Assembly: GCA_964395835.1 (NCBI GenBank)
Contig: CAYNBJ010000003.1
Span: 103,685 to 167,684, forward strand
Length of the DNA stretch: 64,000 bases
DNA from: LLD-282 sp964395835
GTDB lineage: Bacteria > Pseudomonadota > Gammaproteobacteria > Berkiellales > Berkiellaceae
Direction of reading: 5' to 3'
The notes below the pieces were generated by a model. It made no database searches and was not told the DNA's origin. It saw nothing but the letters and a program-made list of their open reading frames with translations. The translations under genes were made by a program, and so were the position numbers. The number at the start of each line of letters is the position of its first letter. The stretch's first letter is position 1. Shown in pieces: positions 19,192 to 27,811 of the stretch.

Positions 19192-19653
19192 TTAAATCGA
19201 TCCTTTTTTATCAAGTGCAGGTTTTATTATCAAATTCATTTCTTGGTAGCCGCTGATGATGACTTTATCTCCTTTTTTTAAGTGTGCATCTAATGTTCTA
19301 CGAGCTCGCCAAAAATGCTTGCCAATTTTCACAATTAAAAAAGGACCATCGATATTTTCAATTGTTGCTTCTTGTCCAACTAATGCTTCAAAAGTCTTAT
19401 TATTGATTAAATCGTTTTGTGCTTTTCCCCATTGAGACGTCCATTTTTTATAAAAAACCAAAAGCACTAAAGCGGAGATCACAAAAAACATGGCAAATGA
19501 GCTTGAGAATGTGAAAAATCCGAGCACTGAAAGTAAAGACGTCACGCAGGCTGCAAGCGAGAGAAAGAAAAAAGCAAATGATGCGGGAATAAATAGCTCA
19601 AGAACAAGGAAGGTCAGCGCTACCAAGTTCCAAAAAAGATATCCTTCAGACAT
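19192..19653 (-). CDS. NfeD-family membrane protein
   Basis: A 153-residue protein. Two or three transmembrane helices occupy about residues 5-75 (FWNLVALTFLVLELFIPASF and onward). A small beta-barrel OB-fold domain follows (ALVGQEATIENIDGPFLIVK, KVIISGYQEMNLIIKP), the standard layout of short NfeD proteins (YbbK partner type, E. coli QmcA/YbbK). NfeD proteins pair with SPFH/stomatin proteins and are thought to act in membrane organisation and protein quality control. Its start codon overlaps the stop of the stomatin gene upstream by one base (TAATG), implying translational coupling. Confidence 0.88.
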   Translation of the reverse strand: MSEGYLFWNLVALTFLVLELFIPASFAFFFLSLAACVTSLLSVLGFFTFSSSFAMFFVISALVLLVFYKKWTSQWGKAQNDLINNKTFEALVGQEATIENIDGPFLIVKIGKHFWRARRTLDAHLKKGDKVIISGYQEMNLIIKPALDKKGSI

Positions 19654-20633
19654 TACTTGCTCCCTTGGGTCTTAGCACCAATTAACTCCTGAACCATTCC
19701 TAAAGTTCCGACGAGTGATTGGCTATCATACGGAATAAAAAGAGTTTTTGCTTGCTCTGATTCTGCGAATTTCGCAAAAACTTTAATGTATTCTTGCCCT
19801 AAATAATATTGCAGAGCTTGAGGAGATCCACTTTGTAAGACTGCTGTGAGCTTTTCAGTCGCTACTTTTTCAGCTTCAGCGGAGCGCTCTCTGGCTTCAG
19901 CTTCCAAGAATGCGGCAACCTTGAATGCTTCTGCTTCGAGGACCCGACTTTGTTTGACTCCTTCGGCTTTCAGAATCTCGGCTTGTTTGACCCCTTCGGC
20001 TTCTAGAATACGAGCGCGTTTTTCACGCTCTGCTTTCATTTGAGCGGCCATAGCAGCTATTAAATCATGAGGTGGATGAATATCTTTAATTTCAACTCGT
20101 GTTACTTGAATCCCCCATTCTTCGGTGGCTTCTAAAATAATTCGCAAAAGCTTTTCATTAATCTCATCTCGGTGTGAAAGCATTTGATCGAGATCCATCG
20201 ATCCTAATGCTGTACGAATATTTGTCATAATAATATTGATGATTGCTTTTTCTAAATGATTGATTTTGTAAGAAGCGAAGGCAGGCTCGATCACTTTGAA
20301 AAAACACACTCCATCAACGCGAACCATGGCATTATCTTTAGAAATAACGTCTTGTGAAGGAATGTCTAAAACTCGCTCCATCAAATTGACCTTTGCTCCA
20401 ATTTTTTCGATGACTGGCACAATCATATGGAGACCAGGTGAGAGTGTTTTGATATATCGACCAAACTTTTCAACAGTGAAAGCATATCCTTGTGGGACGA
20501 TTACGATAGCTTTGTATAGAACAATCAGGAGCATTAAAGCCAAAATCAAAAAAAGCATCATCATAATAAAAATACAAACCTTGAAGACAAAAGTATTATC
20601 CACCATTATGAAATATGAAAGCAGCATTTGCAA
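19653..20633 (-). CDS. qmcA: SPFH/stomatin-like membrane protein (QmcA)
   Basis: About 324-326 residues. One N-terminal transmembrane helix precedes an SPFH/PHB domain (VPQGYAFTVEKFGRYIKTLS, VMERVLDIPSQDV-type core, RTALGSMDLDQMLSHRDEIN) and a coiled-coil region made of repeated ILEAEGVKQ-type units. A conserved C-terminal part follows (QALQYYLGQEYIKVFAKFAE). Members form large cage-like membrane assemblies with NfeD or HflK/C-type partners. The start is uncertain: a TTG at 20633 has AAGGGA at ideal spacing, an ATG at 20627 follows it, and another ATG at 20606 still keeps the helix. It is first in an operon with nfeD and tolC and divergent from the DegS-like gene. Confidence 0.9.
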   Translation of the reverse strand: MQMLLSYFIMVDNTFVFKVCIFIMMMLFLILALMLLIVLYKAIVIVPQGYAFTVEKFGRYIKTLSPGLHMIVPVIEKIGAKVNLMERVLDIPSQDVISKDNAMVRVDGVCFFKVIEPAFASYKINHLEKAIINIIMTNIRTALGSMDLDQMLSHRDEINEKLLRIILEATEEWGIQVTRVEIKDIHPPHDLIAAMAAQMKAEREKRARILEAEGVKQAEILKAEGVKQSRVLEAEAFKVAAFLEAEARERSAEAEKVATEKLTAVLQSGSPQALQYYLGQEYIKVFAKFAESEQAKTLFIPYDSQSLVGTLGMVQELIGAKTQGSK

Positions 20634-20670
20634 TTATTATCCCTTTGCTTTTAGTAGGAGATTTTGAGAT

Positions 20671-21735
20671 ATGTCTAGAAGATTTTTTAAATGGTTATTG
20701 ATAGGAACTATAGGCTTAACGAGTGCGCTCAGCTTTGCAAAAACTCTTGGATACAGCCCGGCTGTTAAGCAAGCAAGTCCATCTGTTGTATCTATACAAG
20801 CTGAAAGGCAAATACAAGCGCAGTTACCGCCAGTATTGAGTGACCCTTTTTTTAAATATTTTTTTGAAAGCCCCCAAATGGATTTACAACATTTACCCAC
20901 TGTGCGTGCTTTAGGATCGGGGGTGATTGTTTCAAAAGATGGTCATATTTTAACCAATTATCATGTGATCAAAGATACACAGGAGTTGAGCGTAAAATTG
21001 CCTGATGGCCGTGAGTTTACTGGAAAAGTGATAGCGAGCGATCCTCCTTCAGATTTAGGAATTGTCAAAATTGATGGTGTGAATTTACCAGTGGCGCTTA
21101 TCGGTGACTCAGAGTCATTGGAAGTCGGAGATATTGTTTTAGCGATAGGCAATCCATTTGGTGTTGGACAAACTGTGACGCAAGGTATTGTGAGCGCTTT
21201 AGAGCGTAAAAATTTAGGTTTAAATTTATATGAAGGATATATTCAAACCGATGCTGCAATTAATCCTGGAAACTCGGGAGGTGCTTTGATTGATGCAGAT
21301 GGAAAATTGATAGGAATTAATACAGCTATTTTGAGTCGTAGTGGTGGTAATAATGGGATTGGATTTGCTATTCCTATTTCTTACGCTCAGCAAATCATGA
21401 CAGAATTGTTAGCCACCGGACAGGTTGAACGAGGATGGATTGGTCTTGTTATGGCTGATTTAAATAAAGATATTCGTGAAAGTTTTGGATATGACGGGAA
21501 AGGTGTTTTAGTGCGTGCTGTGTATGCTCGATCTCCAGCAGCTGAAGCAGGAATTTTACCTGGAGACATTATTATTTCTGCAAATAAAAAAACCATGACA
21601 TATAGTGGAGATTTACGTGAACTCGTGACCTCATCTAAAGCCAAAGACAAAATGATTTTAACAGTGATGAGAAATAAAAAAGAAATGACGTTTGCCCTTA
21701 TTGTAGGTCGTCGCGATCCCAATGAACTGCCTTAA
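20671..21735 (+). CDS. DegS/HtrA-like periplasmic serine protease
   Basis: A 354-residue protein. The N-terminal hydrophobic segment (WLLIGTIGLTSALSFA) is a membrane anchor or signal peptide. The trypsin-like domain carries the triad His (ILTNYHVIKD), Asp (SDLGIVKID) and Ser (NPGNSGGALID), followed by a single PDZ domain (about residues 255-350). One PDZ and this length match DegS/AlgW, which starts the sigmaE envelope-stress response by cutting RseA, rather than the two-PDZ DegP/DegQ. No rseA/rpoE is in this window, so a plain quality-control role is also possible. Its 3' end overlaps the convergent sco gene by 38 bases. Confidence 0.9.
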   Translation: MSRRFFKWLLIGTIGLTSALSFAKTLGYSPAVKQASPSVVSIQAERQIQAQLPPVLSDPFFKYFFESPQMDLQHLPTVRALGSGVIVSKDGHILTNYHVIKDTQELSVKLPDGREFTGKVIASDPPSDLGIVKIDGVNLPVALIGDSESLEVGDIVLAIGNPFGVGQTVTQGIVSALERKNLGLNLYEGYIQTDAAINPGNSGGALIDADGKLIGINTAILSRSGGNNGIGFAIPISYAQQIMTELLATGQVERGWIGLVMADLNKDIRESFGYDGKGVLVRAVYARSPAAEAGILPGDIIISANKKTMTYSGDLRELVTSSKAKDKMILTVMRNKKEMTFALIVGRRDPNELP

Positions 21736-22354
21736 TAGCAGAACGCAGATCTTGAACTTGATTTTTTAAAGGTGCATCAGCGTGAATGATACCTCTGAGG
21801 TAGCCTCCGGGTCCTAAAAGGACCCAAGAAGCTGAGTGTTCAATATGCTGTTCTTCTGGGCTGTATTGCCCGATGTAAATAGAAAGTTTTTGAGCAAATG
21901 CCTGTGTATTGAGCGTTTCTGATCGCAGACCAATCAAAGATCCTCGATAGCGATTGAGAAAATTTTTCATTTCTAGGAGGGAATCATTTTCTGGATCGAT
22001 TGAGATAAAATACCCCTGTAAAGGGCAGTCCCTGAGAGCTTCACAGACGCAAGCGAGTTTTTCTGTCATGTGTGGGCAAAATGCCGGACATGATGTATAT
22101 CCAAAGAAGATTAAGGACCAAGAATCCGATTGCTGATCAGATTCCCAAAATGATTCCATATCCGTTGTGCTAAAAGAGTATCCCCTGACAGGCTCTGTTG
22201 AGTTTATGAGAATGCCAGATGGTAGAGATAATGTTTGATGCATTTTCACAGAAAGAGGGGGAGAAGTTTTTGTGATATGATGCGTTAACATCGCAATAGG
22301 CAGGATTGCAATCAACATAAAGATGAGAGCAGGAGTAAAAAATTTTTTTTTCAT
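21698..22354 (-). CDS. SCO1/SenC copper chaperone
   Basis: A 218-residue protein with one N-terminal membrane anchor and a thioredoxin-like fold. It retains the copper-binding CxxxC (GYTSCPAFCPHMTEKL) and the conserved His (EHSASWVLLGP). SCO proteins deliver copper to, or reduce, the CuA site of cytochrome c oxidase subunit II. It is last in an assembly operon with ctaA and ctaB; its start overlaps the ctaB stop by four bases (ATGA). Confidence 0.93.
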   Translation of the reverse strand: MKKKFFTPALIFMLIAILPIAMLTHHITKTSPPLSVKMHQTLSLPSGILINSTEPVRGYSFSTTDMESFWESDQQSDSWSLIFFGYTSCPAFCPHMTEKLACVCEALRDCPLQGYFISIDPENDSLLEMKNFLNRYRGSLIGLRSETLNTQAFAQKLSIYIGQYSPEEQHIEHSASWVLLGPGGYLRGIIHADAPLKNQVQDLRSAIKAVHWDRDDLQ

Positions 22355-23217
22355 AAGAAAGTTCCGCAGTGATCTAAGAGAATCAGAAAAAATATTGCAT
22401 ACAGATAGGCAATCGAAAATTTAAAGCTTTGCCAGCTCATTTTTTTCTGATCGAAAAAAAGAGCGCTATTGATTAACAGATATAGAACATTTAAAGAGAG
22501 TTGAGCATAAAAAAAGACTGTAGAATGCGACCCTGAAATGAAAATCAATAAACCAATGGGAAATAAAAGACAGGTATAGCACCAAGACATCAAGGCGGTA
22601 AATTGAGTCCCATGCGTGACTGGGAGCATCGGAATTCCAGATCGTTGATAATCTTCTATTCGTGCGATGGCTAAAGCCCAAAAATGAGGTGGAGTCCATA
22701 TGAAAATCAAAGCGACGAGCAATAATGGATATGAGTCGATAGAATTTGTCACAGAGACCCAGCCCAGCAAAGGAGGCAGAGCTCCTGAGATTCCTCCCCA
22801 TACAATATTTTGTGGGCTAGATTTTTTTAAAAATACTGTATAAATGTAACCGTATCCTACTGTGCCAGATAGAGTGAGTATGAGTGTCAAAAAATTAGAA
22901 GCAAATACAAGAAGCAGTCCGCCAACTATGAAAAAAGACCACAGACCAAATAGGGCCTGCGAGGTCGATATTTTGTTTTGAACTAGGGGCCGGTGCTGAG
23001 TTCTTTTCATTTTCTTGTCAATAGGCATATCGATCAGTTGATTCATAATCGCACCAGAAGCAGCCATACAATAGATGCCTAAAAGAGTGATGAGATTTGA
23101 AATAGAGAGCATCACAGTATGTTGAGCGGTACAAATCCCAACATATGCTGTACTCATCATTAACAAAATCACCTTTGTTTTTGTCAGAACAATCCATTCA
23201 GACCAGAGTGTGTTCAT
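22351..23217 (-). CDS. ctaB: Protoheme IX farnesyltransferase (heme O synthase)
   Basis: A 288-residue, polytopic UbiA-family protein. Both prenyl-diphosphate-binding motifs are visible: NQLIDMPIDKKMKRT (NxxxDxxxD) and ARIEDYQRSGIPMLPV. It converts heme b to heme o by adding a farnesyl group at the inner membrane, the step before CtaA. It overlaps ctaA by 20 bases and sco by four, so the three are co-translated. Its length is typical. Confidence 0.95.
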   Translation of the reverse strand: MNTLWSEWIVLTKTKVILLMMSTAYVGICTAQHTVMLSISNLITLLGIYCMAASGAIMNQLIDMPIDKKMKRTQHRPLVQNKISTSQALFGLWSFFIVGGLLLVFASNFLTLILTLSGTVGYGYIYTVFLKKSSPQNIVWGGISGALPPLLGWVSVTNSIDSYPLLLVALIFIWTPPHFWALAIARIEDYQRSGIPMLPVTHGTQFTALMSWCYTCLLFPIGLLIFISGSHSTVFFYAQLSLNVLYLLINSALFFDQKKMSWQSFKFSIAYLYAIFFLILLDHCGTFL

Positions 23218-24166
23218 AAGATCCTTTTTGTTTTGTTCCTATAGAAAGGTGAATCAGAATAAAAAAAGTTCCGATTATTGCGGCGCTCAGGTTGTGTATC
23301 ACTGCCAGAAAGAGAGGGAGCTTAAAAAAGACTAAAGAGATTCCAATGAAAATTTGTATCAAAATCGATAGCCCTAAAAGATCGAGAAGAAGCTTGATGG
23401 AATAGAGTTCTACATGATTTTTATAGATCTGATTACGTGTGATCCATGTTCTCACTAATAGGATCAGAGCATTGAGATGGTGAGCCCATTGCAGCGAAGC
23501 TTTTTCTGGAATAGAAAACCAAGAAAGGGGAGAGTGATCGTAAAGTTGCTCTGGCAAAGAAGATAAAGCGGAAGAGAAAGCCCTAAAAGATGCGGATGGG
23601 CAAAAAAATGGATACGGACAAGAGAGCGCTGCATAATTTGTACTGACCAGTACTCCTAAGATCAGTTGTAAAATATAAATGGCTGTGAGGATATATAAAG
23701 AGCGATGTACATCAGTCGCAGGTTGCCAGGAATTTTTTTTCTCTATATCACTTTTAGCGAGTAAGGTGACAAGAAGCATAGCGCCAAAAAAATGTGAACT
23801 GACAACAATAGGTTGAAGTTTGAGAGTGACGGTCCACATACCAAGAGCTGCTTGAAGACACAGTGCTATCAGCAAAAAACAAGCTAATAAAATGCGGTTT
23901 TTTCTTGCTAATGTGATGGCTCTCATAAGGATACCGCAGCCTAGGAGCCCTGCCGCGTATCTATGGATCATTTCTATCCATGCTTCTAAATATGCCGCAG
24001 ATGAGAGGCCTGAAAGAGCTGTATGATCTGGAATCCAGTTTCCATAACATGCTGGCCAATCTGGGCAACCTAATCCAGCGTCCATCAAGCGTGTGAAACC
24101 TCCAAGGCCAATCACAAATAGAGACCAGAAAATTAACAGAGATGTTGATTTTGAATAATTCATCAT
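23198..24166 (-). CDS. ctaA: Heme A synthase
   Basis: A 322-residue protein with about eight transmembrane helices in two similar halves. It has the family hallmarks GGFTRLMDAGLGCPDWPACY and heme-ligand histidines in MIHRYAAGLLG, VSSHFFGAMLL, QWAHHLNALIL and VIHNLSAAIIG. It oxidises heme o to heme a for aa3-type cytochrome oxidase. It is preceded by a small membrane protein and followed by ctaB and sco. The oxidase subunits themselves are not in the window. Confidence 0.95.
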   Translation of the reverse strand: MMNYSKSTSLLIFWSLFVIGLGGFTRLMDAGLGCPDWPACYGNWIPDHTALSGLSSAAYLEAWIEMIHRYAAGLLGCGILMRAITLARKNRILLACFLLIALCLQAALGMWTVTLKLQPIVVSSHFFGAMLLVTLLAKSDIEKKNSWQPATDVHRSLYILTAIYILQLILGVLVSTNYAALSCPYPFFCPSASFRAFSSALSSLPEQLYDHSPLSWFSIPEKASLQWAHHLNALILLVRTWITRNQIYKNHVELYSIKLLLDLLGLSILIQIFIGISLVFFKLPLFLAVIHNLSAAIIGTFFILIHLSIGTKQKGSYEHTLV

Positions 24167-24174
24167 AATAGTTC

Positions 24175-24624
24175 TTACCTTGAAAAAATTTTTTTCAAAT
24201 CTTTGATCATGGATTTGGGGGGGGTGTTGGGTTCGAAATAGATGGCTAAATATCCTTGTGGATTGATGACTAAAATTGATCCAGCTTCGAGCTGGAGTGT
24301 GTTTATGAAAGGATATAATTCAATCTGATTGATGTTAATCAGTTCTGTATCAATAAGAGTTTTTTGAAAGAGTTTTTCTAAATAATGAATATGTGAAGGG
24401 GCTAAGGACGTAAAATGGTCATCTTCGATTGCAATCAGCTGCCAGGATTGTGTGCTTTGAGGAGATCTGTCAATTTGGATCTGTTGTATTGGAAATTTCC
24501 CAACAGATTCTGTTTGAAGAGATATCCATTCGTGCTTGAGAGCCCAATGGCAGATCCAAGCTATGAGAAATGGAAAAAGCAATGATAAAAAAAATGCTAT
24601 GAAAACGACGGCTGAACGAGACAT
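24175..24624 (-). CDS. Probable cytochrome oxidase assembly-associated membrane protein
   Basis: A 149-residue protein with one N-terminal transmembrane helix (VVFIAFFLSLLFPFLIAWIC) and a soluble periplasmic part. Its C-terminus (GSILVINPQGYLAIYFEPNT) resembles the strand region of SCO/thioredoxin folds but has no CxxxC. A poorly characterised protein of this size and topology commonly precedes ctaA in gammaproteobacterial cox clusters, and position is the main basis for the call. It begins the minus-strand operon with ctaA eight bases downstream. Confidence 0.6.
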   Translation of the reverse strand: MSRSAVVFIAFFLSLLFPFLIAWICHWALKHEWISLQTESVGKFPIQQIQIDRSPQSTQSWQLIAIEDDHFTSLAPSHIHYLEKLFQKTLIDTELININQIELYPFINTLQLEAGSILVINPQGYLAIYFEPNTPPKSMIKDLKKIFSR

Positions 24625-24702
24625 AATCTTACAATTGTAAGCGCAATTAGATTCAGACTATCACAATTTTTTTTGTGAAGAATGTTTAGAAGGGACATAA
24701 AA

Positions 24703-25842
24703 ATGTATCACTTAATAACAGTAGCTATTGGCGATGAAATTGTCTCGGGACAGTCGATGAATACAAACGCCGGATGGCTTGCAGAAAAATGGATCGGTTT
24801 TGGTGGCTTAGTAGAGCAGCATTTTATGATTCGAGATGATGTGCAATCGTTTTTCAAAATCATAGACAGTATTACAGCATGTTCAGAACATAAGTATTGT
24901 GTGCTGTGTATCGGGGGGCTCGGTCCTACGAGCGATGACAAAACGCGCGATATGGCAGCTTTGTATTTTAAAAAAGATATGTTGGTAGCGCAGTCTTGGG
25001 TGGAATATTTGATATCCAATTATCCTGGAATTGATCGGGGTCTTTTGGAGAGACAGTCTTTTTGCTTCGATCCTGCTGATGTGATTCCAAATCCTTATGG
25101 AACAGCGTTGCCTTTTATTTTTTATCAAAAAGAGCATATTTTCCTTTTTCTTCCTGGCGTCCCTAAAGAGTGTTTGGGTGCCGCAGAGATTTTTTTTTCC
25201 AAGTACAGGCATATCTTGTTTGAGGGAGATAAGAGAGTGTATACGGAAAGTGTGTGTTTTTTTCATCTTTCAGAGCGTGCGCTTGATCATGAGCTGAGCT
25301 CTTTGAAAGAACGCTGTGCGTTTAACAATCTGGGATGGGGTTTATATCCTCAGGAAGGATTTGTACGAGTGAGCGTCAAATCATATGATAAAAATGTTCT
25401 CTATCAAGCTACCGCTATGTTAAAAGCCAAATATAAGAAATTTGTTCTAGAGCATCATGATCACGATTATGGTGCCTTGCATATACAAAAAAAATGTCGT
25501 TTTTTTATAGATGAGAAGATCACCTGTGGTTTGATATCTTCTCAGCTCTCTCTCACTTATCCCTTTTTACGTAAAGTATGTGATTTTCACTTATCTCTCG
25601 ATCCTTTTGTGATGCCCACTGGAGAAACGTTTGTTTGTTTACAAAAAGACGAAAATGATTCGCATGATCTTTTAGAGTTCTATCAAAATGAATCATTGGT
25701 TTCAAGAATTAGGCTTCTGAAGAAAAAGAGCTTGAGTTTCAGACAAAATAAAATTTTTTATTGTTTTTTAGGATTTGTAGAAAATATCCTTTTTAGGCAG
25801 GATTTCTTGTGGATAGATGAAACAGAGATCTGTTCTGTTTAA
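24703..25842 (+). CDS. CinA-like molybdopterin-binding-fold protein
   Basis: About 379 residues. The N-terminal ~170 residues match the CinA/MoaB-MogA-like domain (LITVAIGDEIVSGQSMNTNA; GGLGPTSDDKTRDMAA). The middle resembles the CinA KH-type region. The C-terminal third shows no clear nicotinamide-nucleotide amidase (PncC) motifs and looks diverged, so pyrophosphatase-type activity is more likely than amidase. The start at 24703 is chosen because AAGGGA precedes it by seven bases; an ATG at 24682 lacks one. Divergent from the heme A operon. Confidence 0.75.
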   Translation: MYHLITVAIGDEIVSGQSMNTNAGWLAEKWIGFGGLVEQHFMIRDDVQSFFKIIDSITACSEHKYCVLCIGGLGPTSDDKTRDMAALYFKKDMLVAQSWVEYLISNYPGIDRGLLERQSFCFDPADVIPNPYGTALPFIFYQKEHIFLFLPGVPKECLGAAEIFFSKYRHILFEGDKRVYTESVCFFHLSERALDHELSSLKERCAFNNLGWGLYPQEGFVRVSVKSYDKNVLYQATAMLKAKYKKFVLEHHDHDYGALHIQKKCRFFIDEKITCGLISSQLSLTYPFLRKVCDFHLSLDPFVMPTGETFVCLQKDENDSHDLLEFYQNESLVSRIRLLKKKSLSFRQNKIFYCFLGFVENILFRQDFLWIDETEICSV

Positions 25843-26323
25843 AAGACCGTTATAGAGCTTTTTTTTAACAAGTTCGAGTAAATTTTTTGAGAAATCGAGT
25901 TGGTCTGAACATCGGCAGAGCAAGAAAAGGTTTTGGATAAAAATTTTCGTATAGTCTGTCTGAGACGATAGGAGAAGTGAGAGATGAATAGAGTCTTTCG
26001 CTACAGATCGCACAGAGGATGAGCCCTATCGGGAAAAAATAGGTTTGCAAAATGATGGGGACATTGCATCCTTTTTTGCAGGCATGATTATTTTCACATC
26101 ATTTTTATTCTCCGCGTCTCATGATCGTGAGACTTTGATCTCCTCTCAATTGTGCGTGTTTGGCTTGGTATTGAGCTCGCTCAGTAGTGTTTTTTTTCAA
26201 ATCTATTTGAGTCTTTTGTTGTATATTTTGAATTCCTCTTATTTTTTCAAAATGATAGTGCATTTTTTTCTCAATTCGTGTTAGGATAAGTGGTTTGATT
26301 TTTAGTTCTACTAGAGGGTTTTT
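25843..26323. other. T-rich intergenic region
   Basis: About 480 bases. A 79-codon hydrophobic frame (26045-26284) has no ribosome-binding site and its hydrophobicity follows from the T-rich sequence, so I do not call it. No clear promoter, repeat or RNA gene is seen. Confidence 0.35.
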
Positions 26324-27811
26324 GTGTCATTAATCAGTAAGTTAGCGTGGTTTTTTTGGCCTGTAGAGACTAAGGAGCAAAAAAAGACTTTTTTTATGCT
26401 CTTGGTTTTGTTTTTTGTTTCATTTGTCTATAGTATTTTGCGGACTTTAAAGATTACCATTCTTTTGGCCGATCCGACTCTGCCGAGTCAAGCTGTCTCT
26501 TATTTAAAAATTTTTGGTATTATGCCGGCAGCTTTGGTTTTTACCTGGCTTGCTATACGTATGCAGAGCTTGTATGGACAAAAAATGACCTTTTTGGGAA
26601 TGAATTTTCTTTTTGCGACTCTTTTCGCGATTTTGGCGCTCTATATTTTGCCATATCAAGATTTTTATCGATTACATTTTTCTGGAACCCACGAGTTAAT
26701 AGCCCTTGTAAATTCTTGGTATATAACAGTTTTTTACGTAGCTGCTGAAATGTGGTCCTCGATCATGCTGAATATGCTCTGTTGGGGCATTATTATTGAG
26801 GTGACCGATCTAAAAGATTCTAAACGTTTATACGGCCTCTTTTCGTTAGCTGGAAATTTGGCAACTTATGCAGCTGGATTGTGGGGGAGTTCAACGATTG
26901 ATAATCAAATTCGTTATTTTTATAACCTGGCAGATCATGCGATTCCGACATGGGAGCAATCTCTTTTTTTCCAAATGGTTGTTTTGTGGGGAGTGCAGGC
27001 TGTGATTGCACTGTGTTTTCAAATCGCTATCTCTTCTCAAAAAATTGAGCATCAAAAAGTTTTAAATAAAAAAGTGCGTCTGGGATTTTGGAAATCAATA
27101 GAAATTGCTTTGAAAAATCCGATTATTCGTAATGTCTCTTTAATGATGATTAGTTTTAATATTGTCTATCATTTGGTCGATGTGATTCATAATGATTCTG
27201 TGCGTATGGTTTTTGCAGGAAGTCCAAAAGCGATGAACTCTTATTTGAATTTGGTTGGGAAATATTTGGGTATTTATGCTGTCGTGTTTTCTTGGCTTCT
27301 CTCCGGCTCTTTTGTTAGACGCTTTGGTGTATTTGCATCTTTGCTTTTTACTCCCATTTTATGGTCTTTTTTGAGTGTGTTAGATGTGCTTTCTACAGCG
27401 CAAATTATCCCAAGTATCGCTTTTAATTGGGCTGCCGTTGCCGTGCCAATGTCTTTACTGTCTTTTTCACTGATTTTATCAGTTGGGAGAGCGGCAAAGT
27501 TTACTATCTTTGATACTGCAAAAGAAATGTCTTTTCTTTCTTTATCTTTGGAAGATAAGCGCTTAGGTAAGGCTTCGGTTGATGGACTGACTTCTCGTTT
27601 AGGTAAAAGCGGCGGGGCCTGGATTGTGATTATCACTTTGTCCCATTTTGGCAGCATTGCTGCATCTATTTTCCCTTTAAAAGTAGCGATTTTCTTAGCA
27701 TATGGACTTTGGTTTGGTTCCATTTTTTCTTTAGTGAGATCTTTGCCTCAAGACAATGAGCCTGGGCGTTCAGTGGGTCATTTTTCAAAAAATTCAGAGC
27801 AATTAGCATGA
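26324..27811 (+). CDS. Nucleotide transporter (NTT/Tlc ATP-ADP translocase family)
   Basis: A 495-residue protein with about twelve transmembrane helices; GTG start with AGAGGG upstream. Family hallmarks are visible: an N-terminal WPVETKEQKK element, SILRTLKITILL (the place of the usual LRxxKD motif), EMWSSIMLNMLCWG, and late AKFTIFDTAKEMSFLSL and SRLGKSGGAW. NTT carriers let intracellular bacteria take ATP, other nucleotides or NAD from the host cytosol. The acidic residue that usually follows Lys in the first motif is replaced by Ile, so the substrate cannot be stated. It overlaps the ABC-F gene by four bases. Confidence 0.92.
   Translation: MSLISKLAWFFWPVETKEQKKTFFMLLVLFFVSFVYSILRTLKITILLADPTLPSQAVSYLKIFGIMPAALVFTWLAIRMQSLYGQKMTFLGMNFLFATLFAILALYILPYQDFYRLHFSGTHELIALVNSWYITVFYVAAEMWSSIMLNMLCWGIIIEVTDLKDSKRLYGLFSLAGNLATYAAGLWGSSTIDNQIRYFYNLADHAIPTWEQSLFFQMVVLWGVQAVIALCFQIAISSQKIEHQKVLNKKVRLGFWKSIEIALKNPIIRNVSLMMISFNIVYHLVDVIHNDSVRMVFAGSPKAMNSYLNLVGKYLGIYAVVFSWLLSGSFVRRFGVFASLLFTPILWSFLSVLDVLSTAQIIPSIAFNWAAVAVPMSLLSFSLILSVGRAAKFTIFDTAKEMSFLSLSLEDKRLGKASVDGLTSRLGKSGGAWIVIITLSHFGSIAASIFPLKVAIFLAYGLWFGSIFSLVRSLPQDNEPGRSVGHFSKNSEQLA

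Noticed and set aside
26045..26284. 79-residue hydrophobic frame before the NTT gene
   Set aside because: Hydrophobicity follows from T-rich DNA (Phe/Leu/Ser codons); there is no ribosome-binding site.
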